Notes: generated by a model not told the origin, from the sequence alone. A stretch of 64,000 nucleotides of DNA from an uncultured Lachnospiraceae bacterium (GCA_910585965.1 CAJUHH010000017.1:10010-74009), one strand, 5' to 3'. Counted from the first letter of the stretch, positions 51,301 through 59,473 are shown. Numbers and translations: made by a program.

Positions 51301-52200
51301 ATCCACCACGTCTTCTGCAATGACATGGCCTCTGATCCTGTTCCTGAACGCTAATTTTTTATTGAATTTATATCTTCCGACTTTCGCCAAATCATATCTT
51401 CTGGGGTCAAAAAACATTGCCGTGATCAGACTTTCAGCGCTTTCCACGCTCAAAGGCTCGCCCGGACGTATTTTTTTATACAGCTCTAAAAGACCTTCCT
51501 GATAATTCTCAGCAACGTCTTTTCCAAAGCTGGCCTCAATCTTCGGCTCATCGCCGAAAAGCTCCCTGATCTCATCATTCGTGCCTACTCCTAAAGCCCT
51601 GATCAGCACGGTAATCGGCACTTTTCTCGTTCTATCTACACGTACATAAAAAACATCATTGGAATCTGTCTCATATTCTAACCATGCGCCCCTGTTCGGA
51701 ATCACCGTGGAAGAAAATAATCTCTTGCCGATCTTATCATGCCCGATCGCATAATAAATGCCCGGAGAACGAACAAGCTGGCTGACGATAACACGTTCCG
51801 CCCCGTTAATGACAAACGTCCCCGTCTCGGTCATCAATGGAAGATCGCCCATAAAGATCTCATGTTCGCTGATTTCTTCTTTTTCTTTATTATAAAGCCG
51901 AACCCTGACCTTTAACGGCGCCGCATAAGTTGCATCTCTTTCTTTACACTTTTCAATAGAATATTTCACGTCTTCTTCACACAGCTCGAAGTCCACAAAC
52001 TCAAGACTTAAATGGCCGCTGTAGTCTGCTATCGGAGAAATATCGTCAAAGACTTCTTTCAAGCCTTCTTCGAGAAACCATTGGTAGGAGTGTTTCTGCA
52101 CTTCTATCAGGTTTGGCATTTCCAGGACCTCTTTTTGCCGTGAATAACTCATACGTATATTTTTGCCTGCGGCAATGGGACGTATTCGGTTTTTTTCCAT
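48340..52200 (-). CDS. rpoB: RNA polymerase subunit beta
   Basis: A beta subunit of about 1286 residues. The rifampicin region SQFMDQNNPLGELTHKRRLS ALGPGGLSR carries the usual sensitive-type residues; GRMCPIETPEGPNIGLI and HGNKGVVS (active-site region) are intact. An acidic C-terminal tail of about 90 residues (DEDSGELVSADDLEEDLELA) parallels the tail of rpoC. The ATG at 52200 is better spaced to GGGGTG than the one at 52206. The 490-base gap to rplL contains a terminator-like stem, palindrome D and a probable own promoter. Confidence 0.97.
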   Translation of the reverse strand: MEKNRIRPIAAGKNIRMSYSRQKEVLEMPNLIEVQKHSYQWFLEEGLKEVFDDISPIADYSGHLSLEFVDFELCEEDVKYSIEKCKERDATYAAPLKVRVRLYNKEKEEISEHEIFMGDLPLMTETGTFVINGAERVIVSQLVRSPGIYYAIGHDKIGKRLFSSTVIPNRGAWLEYETDSNDVFYVRVDRTRKVPITVLIRALGVGTNDEIRELFGDEPKIEASFGKDVAENYQEGLLELYKKIRPGEPLSVESAESLITAMFFDPRRYDLAKVGRYKFNKKLAFRNRIRGHVIAEDVVDTTTGEVLAAAGTKATAELADAIQNAAVPYVYIQTEEKNVKILSNMMVDITNFVDCNPKELGITELVYYPVLAQILEEYADNAEELAEAIQKNVHELIPKHITKEDILASINYNIHLEYGIGNHDDIDHLGNRRIRAVGELLQNQYRIGLSRLERVVRERMTTHDAEEISPQILINIKPVQAAVKEFFGSSQLSQFMDQNNPLGELTHKRRLSALGPGGLSRDRAGFEVRDVHYSHYGRMCPIETPEGPNIGLINSLASYARINEYGFVEAPYRKIDKTDPANPRVTDEVVYMTADEEDNYHVAQANEALDKDGYFVRNTVSGRYKDETSEYPKAMFDYMDVSPKMVFSVATALIPFLENDDANRALMGSNMQRQAVPLLDTEAPVVGTGMEPKAAVDSGVCVVAKKAGTVSYVSSRIIKIDYDDGERDEYRLTKFSRSNQSNCYNQKPIVLKGDHVEKGQVIADGPSTSDGELALGKNPLIGFMTWEGYNYEDAVLLSERLVQEDVYTSVHIEEYEAEARDTKLGPEEITRDVAGVGEDALKDLDERGIIRIGAEVRAGDILVGKVTPKGETELTAEERLLRAIFGEKAREVRDTSLKVPHGEYGIVVDAKVFTRENGDELSPGVNQAVRIYIAQKRKISVGDKMAGRHGNKGVVSRVLPVEDMPYLPNGRPLDIVLNPLGVPSRMNIGQVLEIHLSLAAKALGFNVATPVFDGANEIDIMDTLDLANDYVNLEWEEFEKKHKDELLPEVMDYLYENRDHRELWKGVPISRDGKVRLRDGRTGEYFDSPVTIGHMHYLKLHHLVDDKIHARSTGPYSLVTQQPLGGKAQFGGQRFGEMEVWALEAYGASYTLQEILTVKSDDVIGRVKTYEAIIKGDNIPEPGIPESFKVLLKELQSLGLDVRVLREDHTEVEIMETIDYGDTDYRYEMEGDSRNYDYEQESLGSMGYQKQEFDEDSGELVSADDLEEDLELALDDEAEYVESYDE

Positions 52201-52307
52201 TGACATTTCACCCCGTTCTTTATGATTTTGAGCCTATTTATCGGTGATTGATATATCCCTGTTCTAATTTTTGTTTGTACAAAAATGAAAGGTAAGCACA
52301 CCTTACC

Positions 52308-52336
52308 ACAATAGTGCATCATCCATTCTACTACAA
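52308..52336 (-). promoter_or_regulatory. Possible internal promoter for rpoBC
   Basis: TTGTAG (52331-52336) and TATTGT (52308-52313), 17 bp apart on the minus strand, followed by a GGTAAG/CTTACC hairpin (52291-52307). It would supply rpoBC downstream of palindrome D. Confidence 0.45.
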
Positions 52337-52369
52337 AAGAAATGGCGCGTCAAGTTTTTTTTGAGGAAG

Positions 52370-52582
52370 GGGAAGGGGGATTTTTCAGGAGGCAGGGGGC
52401 GGCATTCGACCCGGCATCTGGTTTGGTGTCCGGCCCGGCATGGCGGAGGGGAGGATTTTCCTAGAGGTTGTAATCGGATTTCACTAATGAAATGGGTAAA
52501 ACAGTGGAGCCGAACGGGGCGGACACCAAACCAGATGCCAAGCCGAATGCCGCTCCCTCCCTCCTGAAAAATCCCCCTTCCC
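52370..52582. repeat. Long palindromic element D (63-bp arms) between rplL and rpoB
   Basis: Arms at 52370-52432 and 52520-52582 match at about 58 of 63 positions (gggaagggggatttttcagg; ggcatctggtttggtgtccg), and pairing extends outward (GGCGCGTCA at 52344 against TGATGGCACGCC at 52583-52594). The 87-bp centre contains GATTTCACTAATGAAATGG (52477-52495), matching 18 of 19 bases with the inner sequence of element C on its minus strand. It interrupts the spacing between two genes of an essential operon. Confidence 0.88.
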
Positions 52583-52617
52583 TGATGGCACGCCTAAACC
52601 CTGAATGCAAATAATAT

Positions 52618-52654
52618 CGGCGCAGGAAACCCATATCCTAGTTTTCCTGCGCCG
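52618..52654 (-). terminator. Attenuator-like stem after rplL
   Basis: A 12-bp stem CGGCGCAGGAAA (52618-52629) / TTTCCTGCGCCG (52643-52654), followed on the minus strand by ATATTATTTG. The T-run is weak, which fits the partial terminator known between rplL and rpoB in other bacteria, where it lowers polymerase relative to ribosomal protein output. Confidence 0.65.
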
Positions 52655-52693
52655 TATTTCGCTTCTCTTGTTCTGCTTCCCGTTATGGCTTTC

Positions 52694-53068
52694 TTATTTA
52701 ACCGTAACTTTAGCTCCTTCTGCTTCCAGTTTGGTCTTAACTTCTTCTGCTTCTTCCTTGGAAACGCCTTCCTTAACCATCTTCGGAGCGGAATCAACCA
52801 AGTCTTTTGCTTCTTTCAAGCCGAGGCCTGTAGCTTCACGAACGACTTTGATGACTTTAACCTTGTTAGGACCTACTTCCGTAAGCTCTACGTCGAATTC
52901 TGTCTTTTCTTCCTCTGCTGCGCCGGCATCTGCCGCTGCTGCAACTACAACGCCCGCTGCTGCGGATACGCCGAATTCTTCTTCGCAAGCTTTTACTAAA
53001 TCATTTAATTCCAGAACTGTTAATTCTTTGATCGCATCGATAAGTTCCTGAGCTGTTAATTTTGCCAT
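52694..53068 (-). CDS. rplL: 50S ribosomal protein L7/L12
   Basis: 124 residues: MAKLTAQELIDAIKELTVLE (dimerisation domain), an alanine-rich hinge (AAAGVVVAAAADAGAAEEE), and the factor-binding domain VIKVVREATGLGLKEAKDLV DSAPKMVKEG...AKVTVK. It forms the L10-bound stalk that recruits EF-Tu and EF-G. GGAGG supports the ATG at 53068. Confidence 0.97.
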   Translation of the reverse strand: MAKLTAQELIDAIKELTVLELNDLVKACEEEFGVSAAAGVVVAAAADAGAAEEEKTEFDVELTEVGPNKVKVIKVVREATGLGLKEAKDLVDSAPKMVKEGVSKEEAEEVKTKLEAEGAKVTVK

Positions 53069-53137
53069 TATCATTTACCTCCATGATTCCATTTTATACT
53101 ATTTGTTTTTTACCTGATTTTTTGTTTCCCGCCAGGA

Positions 53138-53716
53138 TTATTCTGCGGGTGTTTCTTCTGCGGGAGCCGCTTCTGCAGCGGTCTCTTCCGCCGCCTCCGC
53201 AGGGGCTGCGTCCGTCGCTTCACATGCGGATGCGCCGCCTTTTTCTGCCAGCTGGTTCATAACGCGTGCAAAGTTGGTGATCGGAGACTGTAAGCTTCCA
53301 AGCAGTTTGGAAATAAGTTCTTCCCTTGAAGGAATCTTAGCGATATCAGCAATTCCTGCCGCATCGTACGCAATGCCTTCAACCATTCCGCCTTTCACTT
53401 CGAGTTTGCTTGCTTCCTTCGCAAATTTGCACAATATCCTTGCTGGCGCTGTAGCGTCCGAATCGGAAATGGCAATCGCGCTGGGGCCTGCCAGATACTG
53501 GGTAAGCGCCTCGAAGTCAGTTCCCTTAAACGCGAAATTCATCATCGTGTTTTTGTAAACTTTGTAAGTGATCCCTGCTTCGCGAAGTTCCTTGCGGAGC
53601 CTTGTGTCCTGCTCAACGGTAAGTCCGCGGTGATCCACAAGAACAACTGACTGCGCATCTTTCAGGTTTGCAGAAATCTCTTCTACGACGGGTTGTTTCA
53701 ATTCAATTTTTGCCAC
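53138..53716 (-). CDS. rplJ: 50S ribosomal protein L10
   Basis: 192 residues from a GTG start (53716) with AAGGAGG: KIELKQPVVEEISANLKDAQ, VVLVDHRGLTVEQDTRLRKE LREAGITYKVYKNTM. The C-terminus is extended by an Ala/Glu-rich tail (EAAEETAAEAAPAEETPAE). It anchors the L7/L12 stalk and represses its own mRNA by binding the leader immediately upstream. Confidence 0.96.
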   Translation of the reverse strand: MAKIELKQPVVEEISANLKDAQSVVLVDHRGLTVEQDTRLRKELREAGITYKVYKNTMMNFAFKGTDFEALTQYLAGPSAIAISDSDATAPARILCKFAKEASKLEVKGGMVEGIAYDAAGIADIAKIPSREELISKLLGSLQSPITNFARVMNQLAEKGGASACEATDAAPAEAAEETAAEAAPAEETPAE

Positions 53717-53734
53717 TTTCTTTACCTCCTTATA

Positions 53735-53925
53735 GATTTGTCGGAAGCCGGTATTTCTGCCGGTTCCTCTATGCCGAAAGGAGTTTTTATGCCAGTATAA
53801 TATAAAAACCTCCCTGCCTGGAACACTCCAAAGACAGAAAGGCATAAAGTCATACCAAATAAACTCTTTTCCTCGGCAGGCGTCTTGTCCTTACGCTGTT
53901 CCTACAGCACCTGCTGTCTTCGGCA
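53735..53925 (-). ncRNA. Ribosomal L10 leader RNA
   Basis: The rplJ 5' region has the features of the L10 leader: GCAGGTGCTGTAGGAACAGC, GTAAGGACAAGACGCCTGCC GAGG, then AAAGTCATACC-like pairing, and near the gene two alternative hairpins (GGAGGTTTTTAT...ATAAAAACTCC and CCGGCAGAAATACCGG). L10 (with L7/L12) binds this RNA to repress rplJL. Boundaries are approximate, from the promoter to the ribosome binding site. Confidence 0.75.
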
Positions 53926-53931
53926 TTTATT

Positions 53932-53960
53932 ACTATATTCTATATTTGCCGTCCTGTCAA
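53932..53960 (-). promoter_or_regulatory. Promoter of the rplJ-rplL-rpoB-rpoC operon
   Basis: TTGACA (53955-53960), 17 bp, TATAGT (53932-53937) on the minus strand, directly before the L10 leader. Confidence 0.78.
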
Positions 53961-53997
53961 GAAAAAATCAAATAAATCAGGGAAAATCCCATGAAAC

Positions 53998-54031
53998 CCA
54001 TTCCGGCAAGCTGTATGGCATGCCAGAATGG
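53998..54031 (-). terminator. Hairpin after the DUF6056 gene
   Basis: CCATTC-c-GGCA (53998-54008) pairs with TGCC-a-GAATGG (54021-54031), shortly after the end of the DUF6056 frame on the minus strand. No clear T-run follows, so its role as terminator is uncertain. Confidence 0.4.
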
Positions 54032-54049
54032 ATTTCGCCTATAGCAAGT

Positions 54050-55583
54050 TTACTCCCCGCCCTTCAGCCTGACACTGTCTTTATTGAAAAATTCCGCCAC
54101 CGCCGTATTCGGCCACTCATTGCTGTCTTCCACAATATCATAATTAAATAGCGGGCCGGCAGAGGGCACGGGATCCAGTTCCACCTCTTTGAGATCTTCA
54201 TTTAACAATATTTCATAACGCCTGTCCATTGCTTCGCCGAATTCCTTCGCCTGTCCGCTTGCCAGGTAATTAACAGTCCTTGCCATAGCGGTAGTCCTGT
54301 ACCATTCCGGGTGGAGCAGAATCAAAACAGTAACAGCCAACAGAATATAAATTTTATATATTTTCCATTTTTCTGCCGCTTTCCAACATCTTTCCTTCCA
54401 TTTGTCATTCCACTTTTTTGTCACATAGCCCGTCACATATACGATATTCAGAATCAGGCTCAATTCAAAATAAAAAGAAATCAAATTAGACATCCTTCCA
54501 AAAGGCGCTCCTACACCGGCATAATAGGTCGGCGCATACATGGCCAGGTAACTGCCAGATGTCATGATGACAAAAAGCAAAGGGCAGCGGAAGGAAAAAT
54601 CATATTGCTTTTCTATCATCTGCGAAGCCAGAAACAAGGCAATGATAATCGTACAAAGGACGATCACCGGATTGTTTACGTACATCAGGCGGACATCCGT
54701 CAGCCCCTTATCGACAGATCTGCCGATGGTGCGGACCACATTATGAATATCAAACCCAAAGCCGCTCCCTCCCCGCACCTGTGTTCCCGGGGCTTTCATA
54801 TTGATGACAGCGGTTATCCCGAATACGGCCAAGGGAATGAGCAAGTATAAGGTATTCCGTCTGGAAGGAGCAAAAAGGAACAAGAGCAAAATGAGAAGAA
54901 GGGGCAGCAGAACCACTGTCAGATAATTGCCTCCTCCTACAAAAAAAGCGGTAAATACTGCCATGGCCAAATTTATTTTTTTCCGGAAAAAATAAATTTC
55001 AGGGAAAAATACAAACAAAACAACATCACTGAGTAAGCCAGGGTATACGCTACCGCCCCGTTATACCAGTAGAACGCTTCCCCGGTAGAAGGTATGTATT
55101 GGATGGAAATCAGAAAGTAGAGCATTGTCACTACAACCCAAACCGATTTCTTCATTTTTAGCATTACCACCAGCAGATAATGCAAGAACATTGCCGTGCC
55201 TCCCAGAAAAAAAAGAAAGCATGATATACGGAACAATAAAATACGCATTTATATTGAAAATTTCCGGCTGAAACGCTTGGACGAATGTGGTCGTAAAAGT
55301 GCCCTGCCATCCATAATAAAGACTGACCGTGCCTCGAAACGCCGCTTTCACGAATTGTATGATCGAATGGGTCTCATTCCAAACCTGGCGGCGCAGCCCG
55401 GCTCCCCATCCAAAGTCATCTGCCGAAGCGTGGGAATACCTTGCTGCTGCCAGCATCGGAATAATCGTAATAACAATGAAAATTGCCATGCCTATGGCTA
55501 TTTTCTTATCATCAAACCATAAACCGACTTTCTTTATACCCCCCCCCGGACCTTTCAAGAATCTTCTTTTGTTTTCCTGTCAC
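54050..55583 (-). pseudogene. DUF6056-type membrane protein, frameshifted at three homopolymers
   Basis: One membrane protein is spread over several frames. An ideal AGGAGGAT leads to GTG 55583 (VTGKQKKILERSGGG), but a run of nine G (55539-55547) throws this start out of frame with KKVGLWFDDKKIAIGMAIF. That frame, with SHASADDFGWGAGLRRQVW typical of DUF6056, breaks at an A8 run near 55205-55212. The next frame (LHYLLVVMLKMKKSVWVVV, ending SLKFIFSGKK) breaks again in A/T-rich sequence at 54975-55015, and the last frame (VFTAFFVGGGNYLTVVLLPL) runs to 54050. Intact relatives are surface-polysaccharide-type multi-pass proteins of about 500 residues. It may be a dead gene, a phase-variable gene or sequencing error. 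Confidence 0.7.
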
Positions 55584-55663
55584 GATATGTATCCTCCTGT
55601 TATCCGTTGTTCTCTGTTATTTTTTCATCCGCCCCTGCTGCTTATGCTTATGAAGACAGCAAG

Positions 55664-57022
55664 CTATTTCGCCAAAATGAATCCTTCTTCATCCATATCT
55701 ACCTTCGGCGAAATCGACCGCATGTAATTGATCACTCTCGCCTTCTCCTCCCCGTGCAGCATAACGGTTTTACACCCCTTCTGCAAAGCCGGCACAAATT
55801 GCAGGGATTTCAGTCCCTCTTCCCCCACGACCGCTTTTACCAGGCAGGTATCCAGTTCTTTGGAGTTAAACCAAAAATTCCCCAGGCTGTATACTACCGG
55901 CACGCCGTTCACATATTCTATCGGCTGCAGGCAATGGGGATGGTCCCCAATGATCAGGTCGGCTCCGGCATCTGCAATTTTAGGAGCCTGGTCCCGCTGC
56001 AGCCAATCCACCTCCACTGTATTCTCCGTTCCCCAATGAATATACACTACAACAAAATCGCTGTTTTCCTTTGCCTCCCGCACTATCTCCAGCAGATGGT
56101 CAGGATTCAGGCAGCGGAATACGCCGGCCGAACTGTCAGTAGCCCCTTTGGTATCCGGGTTGTCCAGCCTCTCGATCTGCGTGGCGGAAACGATTGCTAT
56201 CTTCATATCCCCGGCTATAAAATAAACCGGCCTGGATGCCTCTTCCAGGTTCTTCCCCGCGCCCACATAGGGCATTCCGATGCCGGAAAGAGTCTCCATC
56301 GTATCCAAAAAGGCTTCTTCTCCGTAGTCATAAGCATGATTATTGGCAAGGGATACGATATCCACTCCCATCTCTTCCAAAATAGATGCGGATTCCGGCC
56401 TGGCCCGGAATGTAAATTGCTTCCCCTCCGTCGGGATTCCCCTGCTGGAATAAGGGAATTCATTATTGATCATCATAATGTCCGCATTTCTCATCTCATC
56501 CATCAAATCTTCGGAAATGCTGTCATGAATGCCCCCAGCCCTTTGCAGCAGGCTTGCCATCACGCTATAAGACGGGTCAAAAAGAATATCGCCCCCGAAC
56601 GCCAGGGTGACTTCCCCTTCCTTCGATATTTCTTTCTCATAAATATGATTCTCTGCCATATAAGACGGATCCGCGAGAATTTCAGCATATTTCCCTTTAG
56701 GCGCTTCTTCCTCTGTTTCCTGATCAGCTCCCAGAAGCCCTCCCTGCCCCTGGGCATTTTCCGCTCCAGGCAAATCTTCCCGTAGCTCCTCTTGGGGAAT
56801 ATTTTCCGTCGGGATATTTTCCGTCGGAATAATTTCCGTAATCATTCCAAGTGCATCTGCCGTCGGATTTTCCCCCTCTTCTTTTCCCCCCATATTCCGC
56901 CATACAAGAAAAAGCAATATCCCAAGGATCAGGACACTGCTGAAAACCAACAAAAAAGTCAGCAAAGTATTCAAAAAGTAATTTTTTTTCTTCTTTTTTC
57001 TCTTTTTTCCCTTTTTTGCCAT
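55664..57022 (-). CDS. CapA-family metallophosphatase-fold protein
   Basis: A 452-residue protein with a very basic N-terminus (MAKKGKKRKKKKK), one membrane anchor (LNTLLTFLLVFSSVLILGIL LFLVW), an acidic linker with a direct repeat (PTENIPTENIPQE), then the CapA domain: LAFGGDILFDPS, INNEFPYSS, VSLANNHAYDYGE, VYIHWGTENTV and GDHPHCLQPIE. CapA-type proteins function at the cell surface in poly-gamma-glutamate or capsule handling; here the capBC partners are missing, so the substrate is open. It lies between rplA and the rplJ operon. AAGGAAAG supports the ATG at 57022. Confidence 0.85.
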   Translation of the reverse strand: MAKKGKKRKKKKKNYFLNTLLTFLLVFSSVLILGILLFLVWRNMGGKEEGENPTADALGMITEIIPTENIPTENIPQEELREDLPGAENAQGQGGLLGADQETEEEAPKGKYAEILADPSYMAENHIYEKEISKEGEVTLAFGGDILFDPSYSVMASLLQRAGGIHDSISEDLMDEMRNADIMMINNEFPYSSRGIPTEGKQFTFRARPESASILEEMGVDIVSLANNHAYDYGEEAFLDTMETLSGIGMPYVGAGKNLEEASRPVYFIAGDMKIAIVSATQIERLDNPDTKGATDSSAGVFRCLNPDHLLEIVREAKENSDFVVVYIHWGTENTVEVDWLQRDQAPKIADAGADLIIGDHPHCLQPIEYVNGVPVVYSLGNFWFNSKELDTCLVKAVVGEEGLKSLQFVPALQKGCKTVMLHGEEKARVINYMRSISPKVDMDEEGFILAK

Positions 57023-57102
57023 AACACGCTTTCCTTGTAATCCAAAGACCATCTGTAAAGTTTCCCATACAGATGGTCTTTCTATTTTCCAACAATACTT
57101 CC

Positions 57103-57792
57103 TTAATATTTCGCAACATTGACCTTTACGCCAGGACCCATGGTCGAGGATAAGGTAATGCTCCTTAAGAACTGCCCCTTCACTGCTGACGGTCTTGCTT
57201 TTGTAATCGCTTCCATCAACGCATTGAAGTTCTGCTCCAGCTGCTCCTCCGAGAAAGAAGCCTTTCCGATCGGCACATGGATAATATTGGATTTATCCAG
57301 CCTGTACTCGATCTTACCTGCCTTAATGTCCTTAACGGCTTTCGTTACATCCATCGTTACAGTTCCCGCTTTCGGGTTCGGCATCAGGCCTTTCGGTCCC
57401 AAAGTTTTACCGAGACGTCCTACTACGCCCATCATATCGGGAGTAGCAACTACAACGTCGAAGCCTAACCATCCTTCGTTCTGGATCTTCGGGATAAGCT
57501 CGTCGCCGCCTACGAAATCCGCTCCAGCTGCTTCCGCTTCTGCCAGCTTATCTCCCTTAGCAAATACCAGCACCTTTACTTCCTTGCCCGTGCCGTTCGG
57601 CAACACAACAGCGCCGCGGATCTGCTGGTCTGCATGGCGTCCGTCGCATCCTGTCCTGATGTGGACTTCGATGGTTTCGTCAAATTTTGCAATAGCTGTC
57701 TTCTTAGCAAGACCGATCGCTTCCAAAGCTTCATACTGAACGGAACGGTCTACCTGTTTTGCAGCCTCGTTATATTTTTTTCCATGTTTCAT
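57103..57792 (-). CDS. rplA: 50S ribosomal protein L1
   Basis: A 229-residue L1: MKHGKKYNEAAKQVDRSVQY, VEVHIRTGCDGRHADQQIRG-type core, GRLGKTLGPKGLMPNPKAGT and the C-terminal SITLSSTMGPGVKVN. It binds 23S rRNA at the E-site stalk and can repress its own mRNA. It is 114 bases after rplK, with AGGAGG. Confidence 0.97.
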   Translation of the reverse strand: MKHGKKYNEAAKQVDRSVQYEALEAIGLAKKTAIAKFDETIEVHIRTGCDGRHADQQIRGAVVLPNGTGKEVKVLVFAKGDKLAEAEAAGADFVGGDELIPKIQNEGWLGFDVVVATPDMMGVVGRLGKTLGPKGLMPNPKAGTVTMDVTKAVKDIKAGKIEYRLDKSNIIHVPIGKASFSEEQLEQNFNALMEAITKARPSAVKGQFLRSITLSSTMGPGVKVNVAKY

Positions 57793-57906
57793 TATTAATT
57801 CCTCCTATGGTTCAATCGACAGTCATACGCCTCCGGCATATTGCGCTCCCCGGAGTATTTCGCTCGGATCCTCCGCTGCTGTCTCCCAATTCTATCTTTT
57901 TCCTGA

Positions 57907-58332
57907 TTATTCTTCTACCGTGATTCCCATGCTTCTTGCCGTTCCTGCAATCATGCTCATCGCCGCTTCTATGGAAGCCGCGTTCAGATCCGGCATTTTC
58001 ATCTCTGCGATCTCTCTCAGCTTGTCTTTGGAAACCGTTGCAACCTTTGTCTTATTCGGCACTGCGGAACCAGACTTGATGTTGCATGCCTTTTTCAAAA
58101 GCACTGCGGCAGGAGGAGTTTTCGTAATAAAACTGAAACTTCTGTCTGCGTATACCGTAATAACAACAGGAATAATGGTATCGCCCTTATCCGCTGTTCT
58201 GGCGTTGAACTGTTTCGTAAATTCAACGATGTTTACACCATGCTGTCCAAGCGCGGGACCAACTGGCGGTGCCGGTGTTGCTTTGCCGGCAGGAATCTGT
58301 AATTTGATATAACCTTGTACTTTCTTTGCCAT
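57907..58332 (-). CDS. rplK: 50S ribosomal protein L11
   Basis: A 141-residue L11: the N-terminal VQGYIKLQIPAGKATPAPPV GPALGQHGVNIVEF (thiostrepton-site prolines present) and the C-terminal RNA-binding KMPDLNAASIEAAMSMIAGT ARSMGI. It forms the GTPase-associated centre and is needed for RelA activation. It lies between nusG and rplA. Confidence 0.97.
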   Translation of the reverse strand: MAKKVQGYIKLQIPAGKATPAPPVGPALGQHGVNIVEFTKQFNARTADKGDTIIPVVITVYADRSFSFITKTPPAAVLLKKACNIKSGSAVPNKTKVATVSKDKLREIAEMKMPDLNAASIEAAMSMIAGTARSMGITVEE

Positions 58333-58462
58333 CTTGGCTACCTCCTAAAATATTGTGGTATGGCGCATCCGCCCGATATGGCGCTGCTCCCACTGCCCCG
58401 GCGCGATGCTCCGGGACTTTACATACTGCTGTTTATATTTAAACCGTAAACCGGCATAAATA

Positions 58463-58978
58463 TCACATTTTTCTTACTTCTGCAAAACCTATTTCCACCG
58501 GGGTCTCCCTGCCGAACAGATCTACGTTTATCGTCGCCGTCTGTTTGCCATAGTCTATCCTCTGAACCATGCCCACCGTGTCCTTCCATACACCGGCGAC
58601 AACCGCGATCGTGTCGCCTTCGGCAAAGTCCACAGTAATATTCTCCGTACGGATGCCAAGCGGCTTCATCTCCGCTTCCGTAAGCGGCACCGGCTTGCTT
58701 CCCGGACCGACGAATCCGGTAACGCCCCTTGTGTTCCTGACTACATACCATGTATCGTCATTCATTACCATATTAATAAGGACATAACCCGGGAACAGTT
58801 TTTTCTGGACATTCTTCTTTGCCCCGTTTTTCATTTCCACCACGTCCTGCATGGGGACGCGAACCTCCAGGATCTCCTCTTCCAGATGCCTGTTCTCGAT
58901 TGTCTTTTCAATATTGGCTTTGACTTTATTTTCATATCCTGAATAAGTATGCACTACATACCAGTTTGCCTCTGCCAT
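58463..58978 (-). CDS. nusG: Transcription termination/antitermination protein NusG
   Basis: 171 residues: the NGN domain (WYVVHTYSGYENKVKANIEK, KLFPGYVLINMVM, VRNTRGVTGFVG) and a KOW domain (FAEGDTIAVVAGVWKDTVGM). It binds RNA polymerase and influences pausing, and links to S10 or Rho. It is 15 bases after secE. Confidence 0.97.
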   Translation of the reverse strand: MAEANWYVVHTYSGYENKVKANIEKTIENRHLEEEILEVRVPMQDVVEMKNGAKKNVQKKLFPGYVLINMVMNDDTWYVVRNTRGVTGFVGPGSKPVPLTEAEMKPLGIRTENITVDFAEGDTIAVVAGVWKDTVGMVQRIDYGKQTATINVDLFGRETPVEIGFAEVRKM

Positions 58979-58993
58979 TCATTCACCCTCACT

Positions 58994-59203
58994 CTACAAT
59001 GTCGTCAAGAAATCTATGCCATACTGGAACAGAAAATCCAATATAGCAATAATCGCTCCTGCCACGACCGAGATGCAGACAACCGCAACGGATTGTTTAA
59101 AAAGCGAATTCTTGTCCGGCCATGCAATCTTCTTAAATTCAGTTTTCAAACCTTTAAAAAAGCTCGGTTTCGGCGTCTTATCTGTCTTTGCGGAACCTCC
59201 CAT
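58994..59203 (-). CDS. secE: Preprotein translocase subunit SecE
   Basis: A 69-residue short SecE with one transmembrane helix: FFKGLKTEFKKIAWPDKNSL (amphipathic region), then VAVVCISVVAGAIIAILDFL. It is part of the SecYEG channel. GAAAGGAG precedes the ATG. It sits between rpmG and nusG, as usual. Confidence 0.95.
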   Translation of the reverse strand: MGGSAKTDKTPKPSFFKGLKTEFKKIAWPDKNSLFKQSVAVVCISVVAGAIIAILDFLFQYGIDFLTTL

Positions 59204-59236
59204 GTGCTACTCCTTTCAACTACTGCAAGGACAACC

Positions 59237-59386
59237 TTATTTCGTTTCCTTATGCATCGTATGCTTCCTGCAGAATTTGCAATACTTCCTCGTCTCCATC
59301 CTTTCCGGGTGTTTCTTCTTGTCTTTCGTCGTATTGTAGTTACGCTGTTTGCACTCTGTACATGCTAATGTAATTCTCGTACGCAT
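59237..59386 (-). CDS. rpmG: 50S ribosomal protein L33, zinc-binding form
   Basis: A 49-residue L33: MRTRITLACTECKQRNYNTT, then HPERMETRKYCKFCRKHTMH KETK. The two CxxC pairs identify the zinc-dependent (C+) version. It is the first gene of rpmG-secE-nusG-rplK-rplA, behind the promoter at 59445-59473. Confidence 0.95.
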   Translation of the reverse strand: MRTRITLACTECKQRNYNTTKDKKKHPERMETRKYCKFCRKHTMHKETK

Positions 59387-59444
59387 TTATTTTCCCTCCA
59401 ATTTTTGAGCATAAAAAAAAGACCTGAATCAATCTTGTGAAATA

Positions 59445-59473
59445 ACAATACCACAAGACCGCGCCCCCGTCAA
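59445..59473 (-). promoter_or_regulatory. Promoter of the rpmG-secE-nusG-rplKA operon
   Basis: TTGACG (59468-59473), 17 bp, TATTGT (59445-59450) on the minus strand, about 60 bases before rpmG. Confidence 0.72.
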
